NCBI RefSeq assembly: GCF_900112845.1
Contig: NZ_FONG01000007.1
Coordinates: 248,001-312,000 of the forward strand
DNA: 64,000 bases
Direction of reading: 5' to 3'
From: Actinacidiphila alni
GTDB taxonomy: Bacteria > Actinomycetota > Actinomycetes > Streptomycetales > Streptomycetaceae
In this document: positions 24,698 through 32,634 of the stretch, piece after piece
How the letters are laid out: every line of letters begins with the position of its first letter
Numbering within the stretch: position 1 is the first letter of the stretch
Notes under the pieces: generated by a model
Seen by the model: the letters and a program-made list of their open reading frames with translations, nothing else
Database searches by the model: none
Told to the model about the DNA's origin: nothing
Made by a program: the position numbers and the translations under genes

Positions 24698-25966
24698 ATG
24701 CCCCTGCGCCGCCGCGCCGCCGCCCTGGCCGCCGTCGCCGTCACGGCGCTGTCCGCCCTCGCCGCGGCCCCGGCCGCCACGGCCGACACCGCGAGCCCCT
24801 CCCCGAGCGCCACCGCTTCCGCGCCGAAGCCGAAGCTGCCCGCGGGCCTGTACGGGACGGCCGACCCGACGTACGACGGCGTGTGGCGACAGTCCTACGC
24901 GCTGCTCGCGCTCACGACCTACGGCGTCACCCCGGCCCCCGCCGCTGTGAGCTGGCTCACCGGCCAGCAGTGCGCCGACGGCGGCTTCCCGTCCTACCGC
25001 GCGGACACCGCCAAGGCGTGCGACCCCAAGCTTGAGGACACCAACGCCACCGGCATCGCCGTGCAGGCGCTGGCCGCGCTCGGCGGCCACGACGCGGTGA
25101 CCGCGAAGGCCGTCGACTGGCTGACCGGCGTGCAGAACGCCGACGGCGGCTGGTCGTACAACCCCGGCGCCGCCTCCGACCCCGACTCCACGGGCGTCGT
25201 CATCGGCGCCCTGGCCGCCGCAGGCAAGGACCCGGCCGCCGTCCGCAAGGGCGGTGGCGGTACGGCGTACGACGCGCTGCGCGGCTTCCAGTTCGGCTGC
25301 AAGGCCAAGGAGACGGACCGCGGCTCCTACGGCTACCCCACCGACGGCAAGCTCGCCGTCAACGCCAAGGCGTCCGCGGACGCGGTGCGCGGCGGGGCCG
25401 GGGCCGGTTTCGTCGTGAAGCCGCCGGCCGCCGGGACCGCGGCGAAGCCGCTGGCCTGCCCGGCCGGGGCCGCCGACCGGGCCGCCTCCACCGACGCGGG
25501 CGCCGCGTGGCTGACCGCGCGGCTCGCCGCGGGCGGCGACCACCTCACCGCCGTCACGCCCGGGGCCGACACCCCGACGCCCGACTACGGGACGACCGCG
25601 GACGCGGTCGTCGCCCTCGCCGCGGCCGGGCACCTCGCGCCCGCCGCCTCCGCTTACGGCTGGCTCGCGGCGCACTCCGCGCAGTGGTCGCGCGGCAATC
25701 CCGCCGCGCTCTCCCAGCTCGTGCTGGCCGCGCACGCCGCCGGGGCCGATCCGCGCGCGGCGGGCGGCGCCGATCTTGTGCAGCAGCTCACCAATCTCGG
25801 GCCGCGGCCCGCTCCCGCGGCTTCGGCCTCGGCCTCGGCGAAGAAGAAGGACGACGGCGGGTCGTCCGCCGCCAGTACCTGGCTCATCGTCGGCGTCTTC
25901 TTCGTCGCCAGCGTCGGCGTCGGCTTCCTCCTTAGCGGCCGCCGCCGCAACCGGCCCGGGGCCTGA
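24698..25966 (+). CDS. Surface-anchored prenyltransferase/squalene-oxidase-repeat protein of the ECF operon
   Basis: A 422-residue exported protein. A signal peptide (MPLRRRAAALAAVAV, cleavage near ATADTAS) and a C-terminal anchor (WLIVGVFFVASVGVGFLL followed by GRRRNRPG) enclose an alpha/alpha toroid with repeated units (WLTGQQCADGGFPSYR, WLTGVQNADGGWSYNPG). The same fold forms the ligand domain of intrinsic factor and other vitamin-B12 carriers. Standing first in an ECF transporter operon, it is best read as a surface binding protein that captures the ligand for uptake. In S. coelicolor I recall the homologous gene beside SCO2322. The ligand is not proven; it could be cobalamin or another cofactor. 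Confidence 0.82.
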   Translation: MPLRRRAAALAAVAVTALSALAAAPAATADTASPSPSATASAPKPKLPAGLYGTADPTYDGVWRQSYALLALTTYGVTPAPAAVSWLTGQQCADGGFPSYRADTAKACDPKLEDTNATGIAVQALAALGGHDAVTAKAVDWLTGVQNADGGWSYNPGAASDPDSTGVVIGALAAAGKDPAAVRKGGGGTAYDALRGFQFGCKAKETDRGSYGYPTDGKLAVNAKASADAVRGGAGAGFVVKPPAAGTAAKPLACPAGAADRAASTDAGAAWLTARLAAGGDHLTAVTPGADTPTPDYGTTADAVVALAAAGHLAPAASAYGWLAAHSAQWSRGNPAALSQLVLAAHAAGADPRAAGGADLVQQLTNLGPRPAPAASASASAKKKDDGGSSAASTWLIVGVFFVASVGVGFLLSGRRRNRPGA

Positions 25967-26024
25967 CGGATGCTCTGCGAGCCGCTCGCCCGACACGGAG
26001 TGCCCGTACCCTCAGCGGCGCGGT

Positions 26025-26114
26025 CCGCTGCCCGCACGGGCGGAGGACCAGGTGCCTCAGGGGCGCGGCCCGCTGCCCGCACATGCGGAGGACCAGGCCC
26101 ATCAGGGGCGCGGG
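26025..26114 (+). repeat. 45-bp direct repeat at the edge of element b
   Basis: Two tandem units start with CCGCTGCCCGCAC at 26025 and 26070. Each contains GCGGAGGACCAGG and ends in CAGGGGCGCGG. The second unit runs into inverted-repeat element b, so the flank of the element has been duplicated. The gap 25967-26266 holds this and element b and no gene. Confidence 0.75.
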
Positions 26115-26234
26115 GAACTGCGCGAGCAACCCCCACCCGCCCGGTGGTCGCGAAACAGACAGCGTCTGCCCCACTGGGGCGGGTTTTTGAGCCGCGCCAC
26201 GGTGGTGGGTTGCTCGCGCAGTTCCCCGCGCCCC
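26105..26234 (+). repeat. Inverted-repeat element, copy b (130 nt)
   Basis: Left arm GGGGCGCGGGGAACTGCGCG and right arm CGCGCAGTTCCCCGCGCCCC bracket an asymmetric centre with GGTGGTCGCGAAAC and CAGCGTCTGCCCC. It fills the space between the first two genes of the ECF operon. Transcripts across it could fold into one long hairpin. Confidence 0.85.
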
Positions 26235-26266
26235 TGAAGGGGCGTCCCTCGTCCGCAGAGGTGCGG

Positions 26267-26905
26267 GTGAGGGCCCTCACGGGGGTGCTGGTCGTGGTGG
26301 CCGCGTTCCTCGGGTTGGTGGCCGGTGCGGCACAAGCACAGGCGGCCGGGTACAGGTACTGGTCGTACTGGCTCGGCGCCCGCGGCGGGACGTGGACGTA
26401 TGCGCAGACGGGCCCGGCGATGCACACGCCGAAGGACGGCACCGTCGAGGGGTGGCGGTTCGCGGTGAGCAAGGACGCCGCGGACAAGGCGGCCCAGCCC
26501 CGCGGGACGGCGGATTTCGCGACGATCTGCGCGGCGACCCCCGCCAGGGAAGGCATGAAGCGGGTCGCGCTGGTGATCGACGCGGGCACGACGGCCGACG
26601 CCCCGGGCGGCGAGGCGCCGCCGGAACAGCGAACGGCCTGCGCGCGGGTCGCGAAGAACGCCTCGTCGGCGGACGCGCTGGCGACCGTCGCCCGCCCGCT
26701 GCGCTACGACTCGGCCGGCATCCTGTGCGCGATCGCCGGCTACCCGGCGGCCGGCTGCGGCGAGCAGGTCAGCGGCACGACCCACACGAACGCGAGCGCG
26801 AAGCGCAAGAGCGGGGGCCCGTCCGTCGGCGTGTACGCGGGCGTCGCCGCCGTCGTCGTCCTGGCGGGTGCCGCCGTGTGGCAGACCCGCCGACGCCGCC
26901 CGTGA
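26267..26905 (+). CDS. SCO2322-family anchored exported protein
   Basis: A 212-residue protein with a signal peptide (VRALTGVLVVVAAFLGLV, cleavage near AQAAG), an extracellular domain (YRYWSYWLGARGGTWTYAQ, GTVEGWRFAVSKD, ATPAREGMKRVALVIDAG) and a C-terminal membrane anchor (SVGVYAGVAAVVVLAGAAV) ending in WQTRRRRRP-like basic residues. Four cysteines may form two disulfides. I recognise it as the family named after S. coelicolor SCO2322, always next to an ECF T component. It is probably a second surface-exposed part of the uptake system. GTG 26267 has AGAGG five nt upstream; GTG 26261 is the alternative. Confidence 0.82.
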   Translation: MRALTGVLVVVAAFLGLVAGAAQAQAAGYRYWSYWLGARGGTWTYAQTGPAMHTPKDGTVEGWRFAVSKDAADKAAQPRGTADFATICAATPAREGMKRVALVIDAGTTADAPGGEAPPEQRTACARVAKNASSADALATVARPLRYDSAGILCAIAGYPAAGCGEQVSGTTHTNASAKRKSGGPSVGVYAGVAAVVVLAGAAVWQTRRRRP

Positions 26906-28059
26906 GGGCACGGGCTCCGCGCGCCGACCGTTCCAACGCCGTGCACGCCGGCGCGTGGTGGCTGTGGGCGCTGGGCCTGGCGACGGCCGCGTCCCGGACC
27001 ACGAACATGCTGCTGCTCGCCCTGGTGGCGGCGGTCGCGGGCTATGTGGTGGCCGCGCGCCGTACGGACGCGCCGTGGGCCAGGTCGTACGGGGCGTTCC
27101 TGCGGCTCGGCCTGGCGGTGCTGGTGATCCGGGTGGTGTTCGCGGTGGCGCTGGGCTCGCCGGTCCCGGGCACCCATGTAGTGATGACGCTGCCGGAGGT
27201 GCCGCTGCCGCACTGGGCGCAGGGCGTACGGATCGGCGGGCGGGTGACGGCGGAAGGGCTGGTGTTCGCGGTGCGGGACGGCATGAAGCTGGCCGCGCTG
27301 CTGGTGTGCGTGGGCGCGGCCAACGCGCTCGCCAACCCGGCCCGGCTGCTCAAGTCGCTGCCGGGCGCGCTGTACGAGGCGGGCGTCGCCGTCGTCGTCG
27401 CGATGACCTTCGCCCCGCATCTGGTGGCCGACGTCTCCCGGCTGCGCGCCGCCCGCAGGCTGCGCGGCCGGGACGACCGGGGGCTGCGCGCGCTGCTCCA
27501 GGTCGGACTGCCGGTGCTGGAAGGCGCGTTGGAGCGGTCGGTGGCGCTGGCCGCCGCGATGGACGCGCGCGGCTACGGCCGTACGGCCCATGTGCCGCCC
27601 GCCGTACGCCGGTTGACCGCGGCCCTCACGCTCGGCGGCCTGCTCGGGATCTGCGCGGGCACGTACGCGCTGCTGTCGGCGAGCGGTGCCGGTTACGGGC
27701 TGCCGGTGCTGCTGCTCGGGGTGGCCGCCGCGCTGGCCGGGCTGCGGCTCGGCGGCCGGCGTTCGGCGCGCACCCGTTACCGCCCGGACCGCTGGGGGCC
27801 GCGCGCCTGGCTGGTCGCCGGGTCGGGCGCGGCGGTGGCGGCGCTGATGATCTGGGCCGCGTCGTACGACCCGGCCGCGCTCGATCCGGCGGCGGTGCCG
27901 CTGACCGCGCCGACGCTGCCGCTGTGGCCCGCGCTGTCGCTGCTGCCGGGGCTGCTCCCGGCGTTCGTCACCCCGGCACCCGACCGGGCCGGCCGGGAAG
28001 AACGGGCCGACCTGGTACGGGAGTCGGCGCCGGAGCCGGTGAAGGGAGCCACGCCGTGA
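26902..28059 (+). CDS. ECF transporter T component (CbiQ family)
   Basis: A 385-residue integral membrane protein. It has the EcfT coupling motifs, an ARRLRGRD stretch and AAMDARGYGRT, which bind the ATPases, and about seven or eight hydrophobic segments. The C-terminal third (after residue 230) adds extra membrane segments beyond the usual 250-270 residue length. GTG 26902 overlaps the preceding stop (GTGA), and its own stop overlaps the ATPase start in the same way, so the genes are coupled. It forms the scaffold of an energy-coupling-factor importer. Confidence 0.9.
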   Translation: MRARAPRADRSNAVHAGAWWLWALGLATAASRTTNMLLLALVAAVAGYVVAARRTDAPWARSYGAFLRLGLAVLVIRVVFAVALGSPVPGTHVVMTLPEVPLPHWAQGVRIGGRVTAEGLVFAVRDGMKLAALLVCVGAANALANPARLLKSLPGALYEAGVAVVVAMTFAPHLVADVSRLRAARRLRGRDDRGLRALLQVGLPVLEGALERSVALAAAMDARGYGRTAHVPPAVRRLTAALTLGGLLGICAGTYALLSASGAGYGLPVLLLGVAAALAGLRLGGRRSARTRYRPDRWGPRAWLVAGSGAAVAALMIWAASYDPAALDPAAVPLTAPTLPLWPALSLLPGLLPAFVTPAPDRAGREERADLVRESAPEPVKGATP

Positions 28060-29657
28060 TCCGCTTCGAGAACGTCTCGGTGACCTACGCCGACGCCGCC
28101 GCGCCCGCCGTCTCCGGCATTGAACTGACCGTCCCCGAAGGGGAGTTGAGCCTGCTGGTCGGCCCGTCCGGGGTCGGCAAGTCGACGGTGCTCGGCGCGG
28201 TCAGCGGCCTGGTGCCGCACTTCACCGGCGGGCGGCTGAGCGGCCGGGTCACCGTGGCGGGCCGCGACACCCGTACGCACAAGCCGCGTGAACTGGCCGA
28301 CGTGGTGGGCACGGTGGGCCAGGACCCGCTGTCGCACTTCGTCACCGACACCGTCGAGGACGAACTCGCCTACGGCATGGAGTCGTTGGGCCTGGCCCCG
28401 GACACGATGCGGCGACGCGTGGAGGAGACGCTGGACCTGCTGGGCCTGGCCGAGTTGCGGGACCGGCCGATCGCGACGCTCTCCGGCGGGCAGCAGCAGC
28501 GGGTGGCGATCGGCTCGGTGCTCACCGTGCACCCGAAGGTGCTGGTACTGGACGAGCCGACGTCGGCGCTCGACCCGGGCGCGGCCGAGGAGGTGCTCGC
28601 CGTGCTCCAGCGGCTGGTGCACGACCTCGGCACGACCGTCCTGATGGCCGAGCACCGGCTCGAACGCGTCGTGCAGTACGCGGACCAGGTGATCCTGCTG
28701 CCCTCCCCCGGCGCCCCGCCGGTGGTCGGCGCGCCCGCCGACGTCATGGCCGTATCGCCCGTGCACCCGCCGGTGGTGGCGCTCGGCCGGCTCGCGGGCT
28801 GGTCGCCGCTGCCGCTGTCGGTACGGGACGCCCGGCGGGCGGCGGGCCCGCTGCGGGAGCGGCTGGCCGGCCGTACGCCGCCGCCCACCGCCGTCCCCGA
28901 CGGCGATGTCCTGGTCGAGGTCGACCGGCTGTCGGTGCGGCGCGGCCGGATCGAGGCGCTGCGCGGTGTCGGCCTGACCGTGCGCGCGGGCGAATCCGTC
29001 GCCCTGATGGGCCGCAACGGCGCGGGCAAGTCGACGCTGCTGTCCGCGCTGGTCGGGCTGCACACGCCGGCCGCCGGTTCGGTGCGGGTCGGCGGCGCCG
29101 TGCCGCACCGCACCCGGCCCGGCGAACTCGTACGCCGCGTCGGGCTCGTCCCGCAGGAGCCGCGGGATCTGCTGTACGCCGACACCGTCGCCGCCGAGTG
29201 CGCCGCCGCCGACCGGGACGCGCGGGCCGCGGCCGGGACCTGTCGGCGGCTGGTCGCCGAGCTGCTGCCGGGGGTGCCGGACGCGGTGCATCCGCGCGAC
29301 CTGTCCGAGGGGCAGCGGCTCGCGCTCGCCCTCGCGATCGTCCTGGCGGGCGAGCCGCCGGTCCTCCTGCTCGACGAGCCGACGCGGGGGCTCGACTACG
29401 CCGCCAAGGCGCGGCTCGTCCGCCATCTGCGGCGGCTCGCCGCCGCCGGGCACGCGATCGTGCTCGCGACGCACGACGTCGAGTTGGCGGCGGAGGTGGC
29501 GGATCGCGTCGTGATCCTCGCCGACGGTTCCGTCGTCGCCGACGGGCCCGCCCCGGACGTGGTCCTGTCCTCCCCCGCCTATGCTCCCCAGGTCGCCAAA
29601 GTCCTCGCCCCCTGGCTCACCGTCCCCCAGGTCGCCACCGCCCTGGACGGCACCTGA
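28056..29657 (+). CDS. ECF transporter double ATPase
   Basis: A 533-residue protein with two fused ABC domains. Domain 1 has Walker A GPSGVGKST (residues 36-44), the signature LSGGQQQRVAIG and Walker B VLVLDEPTSALDP. Domain 2, starting near residue 288, has GRNGAGKST, the divergent signature LSEGQRLALALA and VLLLDEPTRGLDY. Both H-loops are present (MAEHRLE, ATHDVE). It powers uptake through the T and S components; the fusion replaces the usual EcfA/EcfA' pair. GTG 28056 overlaps the EcfT stop by four bases and its stop overlaps the next start by one. Confidence 0.93.
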   Translation: MIRFENVSVTYADAAAPAVSGIELTVPEGELSLLVGPSGVGKSTVLGAVSGLVPHFTGGRLSGRVTVAGRDTRTHKPRELADVVGTVGQDPLSHFVTDTVEDELAYGMESLGLAPDTMRRRVEETLDLLGLAELRDRPIATLSGGQQQRVAIGSVLTVHPKVLVLDEPTSALDPGAAEEVLAVLQRLVHDLGTTVLMAEHRLERVVQYADQVILLPSPGAPPVVGAPADVMAVSPVHPPVVALGRLAGWSPLPLSVRDARRAAGPLRERLAGRTPPPTAVPDGDVLVEVDRLSVRRGRIEALRGVGLTVRAGESVALMGRNGAGKSTLLSALVGLHTPAAGSVRVGGAVPHRTRPGELVRRVGLVPQEPRDLLYADTVAAECAAADRDARAAAGTCRRLVAELLPGVPDAVHPRDLSEGQRLALALAIVLAGEPPVLLLDEPTRGLDYAAKARLVRHLRRLAAAGHAIVLATHDVELAAEVADRVVILADGSVVADGPAPDVVLSSPAYAPQVAKVLAPWLTVPQVATALDGT

Positions 29658-30709
29658 TGCGGAATTGGCTGCGCCGGCATAGGCCCCGATCCCCGGGCCC
29701 GCACTGTGCGGAGGACGCTCACCCTCAGGGGCGCGGGGAACTGCGCGACCAGCCCCCACCGGCCCGGTGGTCGCAAAACAAACAGCGTCTGCCCCGCTGG
29801 GGCGTGTTTGTAAGCCGCGCCAAGGATGTGGCCGAGCGCGCAGTTCCTCGCGCCCCTAAAAGCATCGGGCGCCGCCCGAGGGACCGCGAAGGCACTCCGC
29901 GCCCCGTGCGGATAGGCCCCCGCGGAGGCGCCGTACTAGGAGTGGTGAGCCTCATCGGAGCGGCGGCCTTCGGATGGCCGCTGCTCGCCTCGCACGGCTC
30001 GGCGGTGGCGGCGCACAGTACGGACGCGCCGTGGCTGTTCGCGGCGCTGCTGCCGCTGCTGGTCGCGGTGGTGATCGCCACGCTGTCCGACACGGGGGTG
30101 GACGCCAAGGCCGTGGCGATGCTGGGCATGCTCGCGGCGGCGGGCGCGGCACTGCGCCCGCTGGGCGCGGGCACGGCCGGCATCGAGCCGATGTTCTTCC
30201 TGATGGTGCTGTCCGGCCGCGTCCTCGGCCCGGGCTTCGGCTTCACGCTGGGCTCGTTGACGATGTTCGCGTCGGCGCTGCTGACCGGCGGGGTGGGGCC
30301 GTGGATGCCGTTCCAGATGCTGGCGATGGGGTGGGTGACGATGGGCGCGGGCCTGCTGCCGCGCCCGGACACGCTGCGCGGGCGCGGTGAGCTGGCGCTG
30401 CTCGCGGCGTACGGCGCGGTCTCGGCCGTCGCGTACGGGACGGTGATGAATCTGCAGGGCTGGCCGTACATCGGCGGCCTCGCCTCGAACATCGCCTACG
30501 ACCCGCACGCGTCGCTGAGCACGAATCTGGCGCGGTTCGCCGCGTACTGCCTGACCACCTCGCTGGGCTGGGACCTGCCGCGGGCGGCGCTGACGGCGGT
30601 GCTGGCGTTCACGCTCGGCCCGGCGATCCTGCGGGCGCTGCGCCGGGCGACGCGGCGGGCCTCCTTCGACGCGTCCGCGGTCTTCGAGGACGCGCCGCCC
30701 GACGCGTAA
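29657..30709 (+). CDS. ECF transporter S component with repeat-derived N terminus
   Basis: A 350-residue frame whose C-terminal 255 residues form a substrate-specific ECF S protein with six or so membrane segments (GAVLGVVSLIGAAAFGWPLL, WLFAALLPLLVAVVIATL, GTAGIEPMFFLMVLSGRVL, GFGFTLGSLTMFASALLTG). ATG 29657 shares a base with the ATPase stop, so coupling supports it. Residues about 20-75 are coded by a full copy of the inverted-repeat element and look like no S protein. GTG 29906 just before the first membrane segment is the alternative start. The RGFTLG-type GPGFGFTLGSLTMFASA motif is typical of cofactor-type S proteins; specificity unknown. Confidence 0.85.
   Translation: MRNWLRRHRPRSPGPHCAEDAHPQGRGELRDQPPPARWSQNKQRLPRWGVFVSRAKDVAERAVPRAPKSIGRRPRDREGTPRPVRIGPRGGAVLGVVSLIGAAAFGWPLLASHGSAVAAHSTDAPWLFAALLPLLVAVVIATLSDTGVDAKAVAMLGMLAAAGAALRPLGAGTAGIEPMFFLMVLSGRVLGPGFGFTLGSLTMFASALLTGGVGPWMPFQMLAMGWVTMGAGLLPRPDTLRGRGELALLAAYGAVSAVAYGTVMNLQGWPYIGGLASNIAYDPHASLSTNLARFAAYCLTTSLGWDLPRAALTAVLAFTLGPAILRALRRATRRASFDASAVFEDAPPDA
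29728..29856 (+). repeat. Inverted-repeat element, copy c (129 nt)
   Basis: The left arm starts GGGGCGCGGGGAACTGCGCG; the right arm has one change (CAGTTCCTCGCGCCCC). The centre reads GGTGGTCGCAAAAC then CAGCGTCTGCCCC, the same orientation as copies b and d. It lies in the 5' part of the S-component gene without breaking the frame. The flank TGCGGAGGACGCTCACCC matches the flanks of other copies. Confidence 0.85.
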
Positions 30710-30792
30710 GGGTCCGCGACGGCCGGATCCGCCGGGCTGCGGGGACGACGGCGGGGCCGCGACGCCGGTCGTACCGGGTCGGGCCCCTGTGC

Positions 30793-30819
30793 CGGCGCCG
30801 CCCGCCGCGGGCGGCGCCG
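30793..30819. terminator. Bidirectional hairpin between convergent genes
   Basis: GGCGCCGCCCGC (30794-30805) and its exact reverse complement (30807-30818) lie between the S-component gene and the convergent gene ending at 30825. No T-tract is seen. It fits a shared terminator. Confidence 0.6.
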
Positions 30820-30824
30820 CCGCG

Positions 30825-31592
30825 TCACAGCACGGTCAGCAACTGCCGTGTCATATCGCGGTACTTGGTGAGCGCGACGCGCAACTCCTCGGTGTCGGTG
30901 TGCTCGTCGCCGTCACCGCCGTGCCACGATCCGTGCAGGTCGGAGCGGCGCTCCTCCAGCAGCCTGGTCAGCCGCGAGGCGGCCTCCTCCAGGACGGCGT
31001 CCGCCTCGCGGACCGCACGCCGCGGGTCGTCGACGAAGCCGCCGATCGCCCGCTCCATCCGGTGGCCGAGCCGGTCCAGCTCCTCCGCGCCGCCGGTGCC
31101 GTGCGGGGCCTGGCCGGCCGCCTTCTCCGCGCTGTCGGTGCCCGCGGCGGGTTCCGCCGGGGTGCGGGGCGCCGGCACGGACGGCTTGCCCGTGGGACGC
31201 GCGGGGCCGGCCGGCGCGGGTTCCGGGGTCCTGCCGGGGTCCGGACGTCCGGCCTCGGGCGCCGTCGCGGGCGCGCGTTCCGGGCGGTCGGGCAGGATTC
31301 CGGGCTTGGTCGGCCCGTCCGTTCTGTCCGCCGTACCGAGTGTGTCGGCGCCGCTCTTGGTGTCCGGTGCGTTCGGGACGCCCCGCGTGCTCCGGGTGTC
31401 GCGGGTGTCCCGCGCTCCCGGCGTGGTCCCGCCGTCGGCCGTACGGCCACCGGCCTTGGGGGTCTCGCTCGCGCGGTCGTCGGCCTTGCGGGCCTCGTTC
31501 ACGCGCTCATCGGCCTTGCGGGCCTCGTCCGCGCGCTCGTCCTCCGTGCCGGAGCGGAGGTCCCGCTCGTGCTCATGGCGCAGGTCGCTCAT
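30825..31592 (-). CDS. Low-complexity protein with C-terminal helical domain, paralogue of the next gene upstream
   Basis: A 255-residue protein. Residues 1-165 are disordered, charged and proline/alanine-rich (RHEHERDLRSGTEDERADEA, repeats of KADERVNEARKADD). The last 90 residues form a helical domain (LDRLGHRMERAIGGFVDDP, AVREADAVLEEAASRL, TEELRVALTKYRDMTRQLL). This domain matches that of the next gene (FVDEP... QADALIGRI... TEELRKALVNARGLFEDL), so both arose by duplication. I do not know the family function. ATG 31592 follows AGGGAG. It is likely cotranscribed with the 31681 gene. Confidence 0.75.
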   Translation of the reverse strand: MSDLRHEHERDLRSGTEDERADEARKADERVNEARKADDRASETPKAGGRTADGGTTPGARDTRDTRSTRGVPNAPDTKSGADTLGTADRTDGPTKPGILPDRPERAPATAPEAGRPDPGRTPEPAPAGPARPTGKPSVPAPRTPAEPAAGTDSAEKAAGQAPHGTGGAEELDRLGHRMERAIGGFVDDPRRAVREADAVLEEAASRLTRLLEERRSDLHGSWHGGDGDEHTDTEELRVALTKYRDMTRQLLTVL

Positions 31593-31680
31593 CGTCTGTC
31601 ATCTCCCTGTCGGTGTTCCTGCCGGCCCGGCGGCCGACGCCCCGTCAGGAGCGGTCGGCCGGGGCCCGGGGCGACCGGCC

Positions 31681-32466
31681 TCAGAGCCGCTCGTCGTCGT
31701 CGGTGCGGTCGCGCCGTCCGCCGGTGAGCGCGGCGAACCGCTCGCTCAGCGGGGCCCGGTGGCCCGCCGTCTTCGTGTCCGTGGCGTCCGTGTCGGCGCT
31801 CTCGTCGGCGTCGGGCTCGTACGGTTCGGTCGCGGCGGCTTCGTCGTCCGCCGTGGTGGCCCGGGTGGGCCGGCCGTCGTCGCGCGTCAGGTCCTCGAAC
31901 AGGCCGCGCGCATTGACCAGCGCCTTGCGCAGTTCCTCGGTCGACTGCCGCTTCTGCGGGCCGCCGTGACCGCTCGCGCCGCCGGCGACGCCGGACGCGC
32001 CGGGGCCGCCCGCCAGGGTGTGGGCCTGCCGGTAGCCGCCGAGGCTGTGCGGGTGGTGCACGGACAGCGCGTCGAAGTGCTCGGGCGAGTCGGCGCCGGG
32101 GAAGCCGCGTTCCGCGGCGATCCGGCCGATCAGGGCGTCGGCCTGGCCGACGGCGGTGGCGGGTTCGTCGACGAACTTCGCCTGGAGCGCGTTCCATTCG
32201 GCGCCGTACCGCTCACGGTCGCGCTCGGACAGCGGCCGCGGTTCCAGGCCGCCGTACCGCTTCACCCGCTCGGACAGCTCCGCACGGGTGGCCTTGACGT
32301 CGCCGTCGTGGCCGTCGAGGACGCGGTCGTACTCCGGTCCGAAGCGGTGCTTGAGCCGCGCTCCCGACATGCCTCCCGCCCCGCCGCCCCGTACGGCGAG
32401 GAACGCGATCAGCGCGACCACGATCACCGCCACCACGATGATGGCTACTACCGCTCCGGTGGACAT
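31681..32466 (-). CDS. Membrane-anchored paralogue with the same helical domain
   Basis: A 261-residue protein with one N-terminal membrane helix (GAVVAIIVVAVIVVALIAFLAV) and a cytoplasmic or external helical domain (LKHRFGPEYDRVLDGHDGDV, GAEWNALQAKFVDEPATAV, GQADALIGRIAAERGFPG). The C-terminal tail is acidic and Thr-rich. The domain corresponds to that of the downstream gene. Related membrane proteins are common in streptomycetes as conserved hypotheticals. ATG 32466 (cat at 32464) follows GGGAGGCACATGCC. Confidence 0.75.
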   Translation of the reverse strand: MSTGAVVAIIVVAVIVVALIAFLAVRGGGAGGMSGARLKHRFGPEYDRVLDGHDGDVKATRAELSERVKRYGGLEPRPLSERDRERYGAEWNALQAKFVDEPATAVGQADALIGRIAAERGFPGADSPEHFDALSVHHPHSLGGYRQAHTLAGGPGASGVAGGASGHGGPQKRQSTEELRKALVNARGLFEDLTRDDGRPTRATTADDEAAATEPYEPDADESADTDATDTKTAGHRAPLSERFAALTGGRRDRTDDDERL

Positions 32467-32634
32467 GGCATGTGCCTCCCGTTCTACGGGCCGTCAGACA
32501 GTGACGTGCTCTCTTCATGCACGGCTTGCCACTGCCGGGCCCCGCAAACGGGCGGCTTCACGCCTCGGGTTTCACGCCTCGGGTTTCGTGCCTCGGGTTT
32601 CGCACGTCGGATTCCGCGCCTCGTGTTTCGCGTC

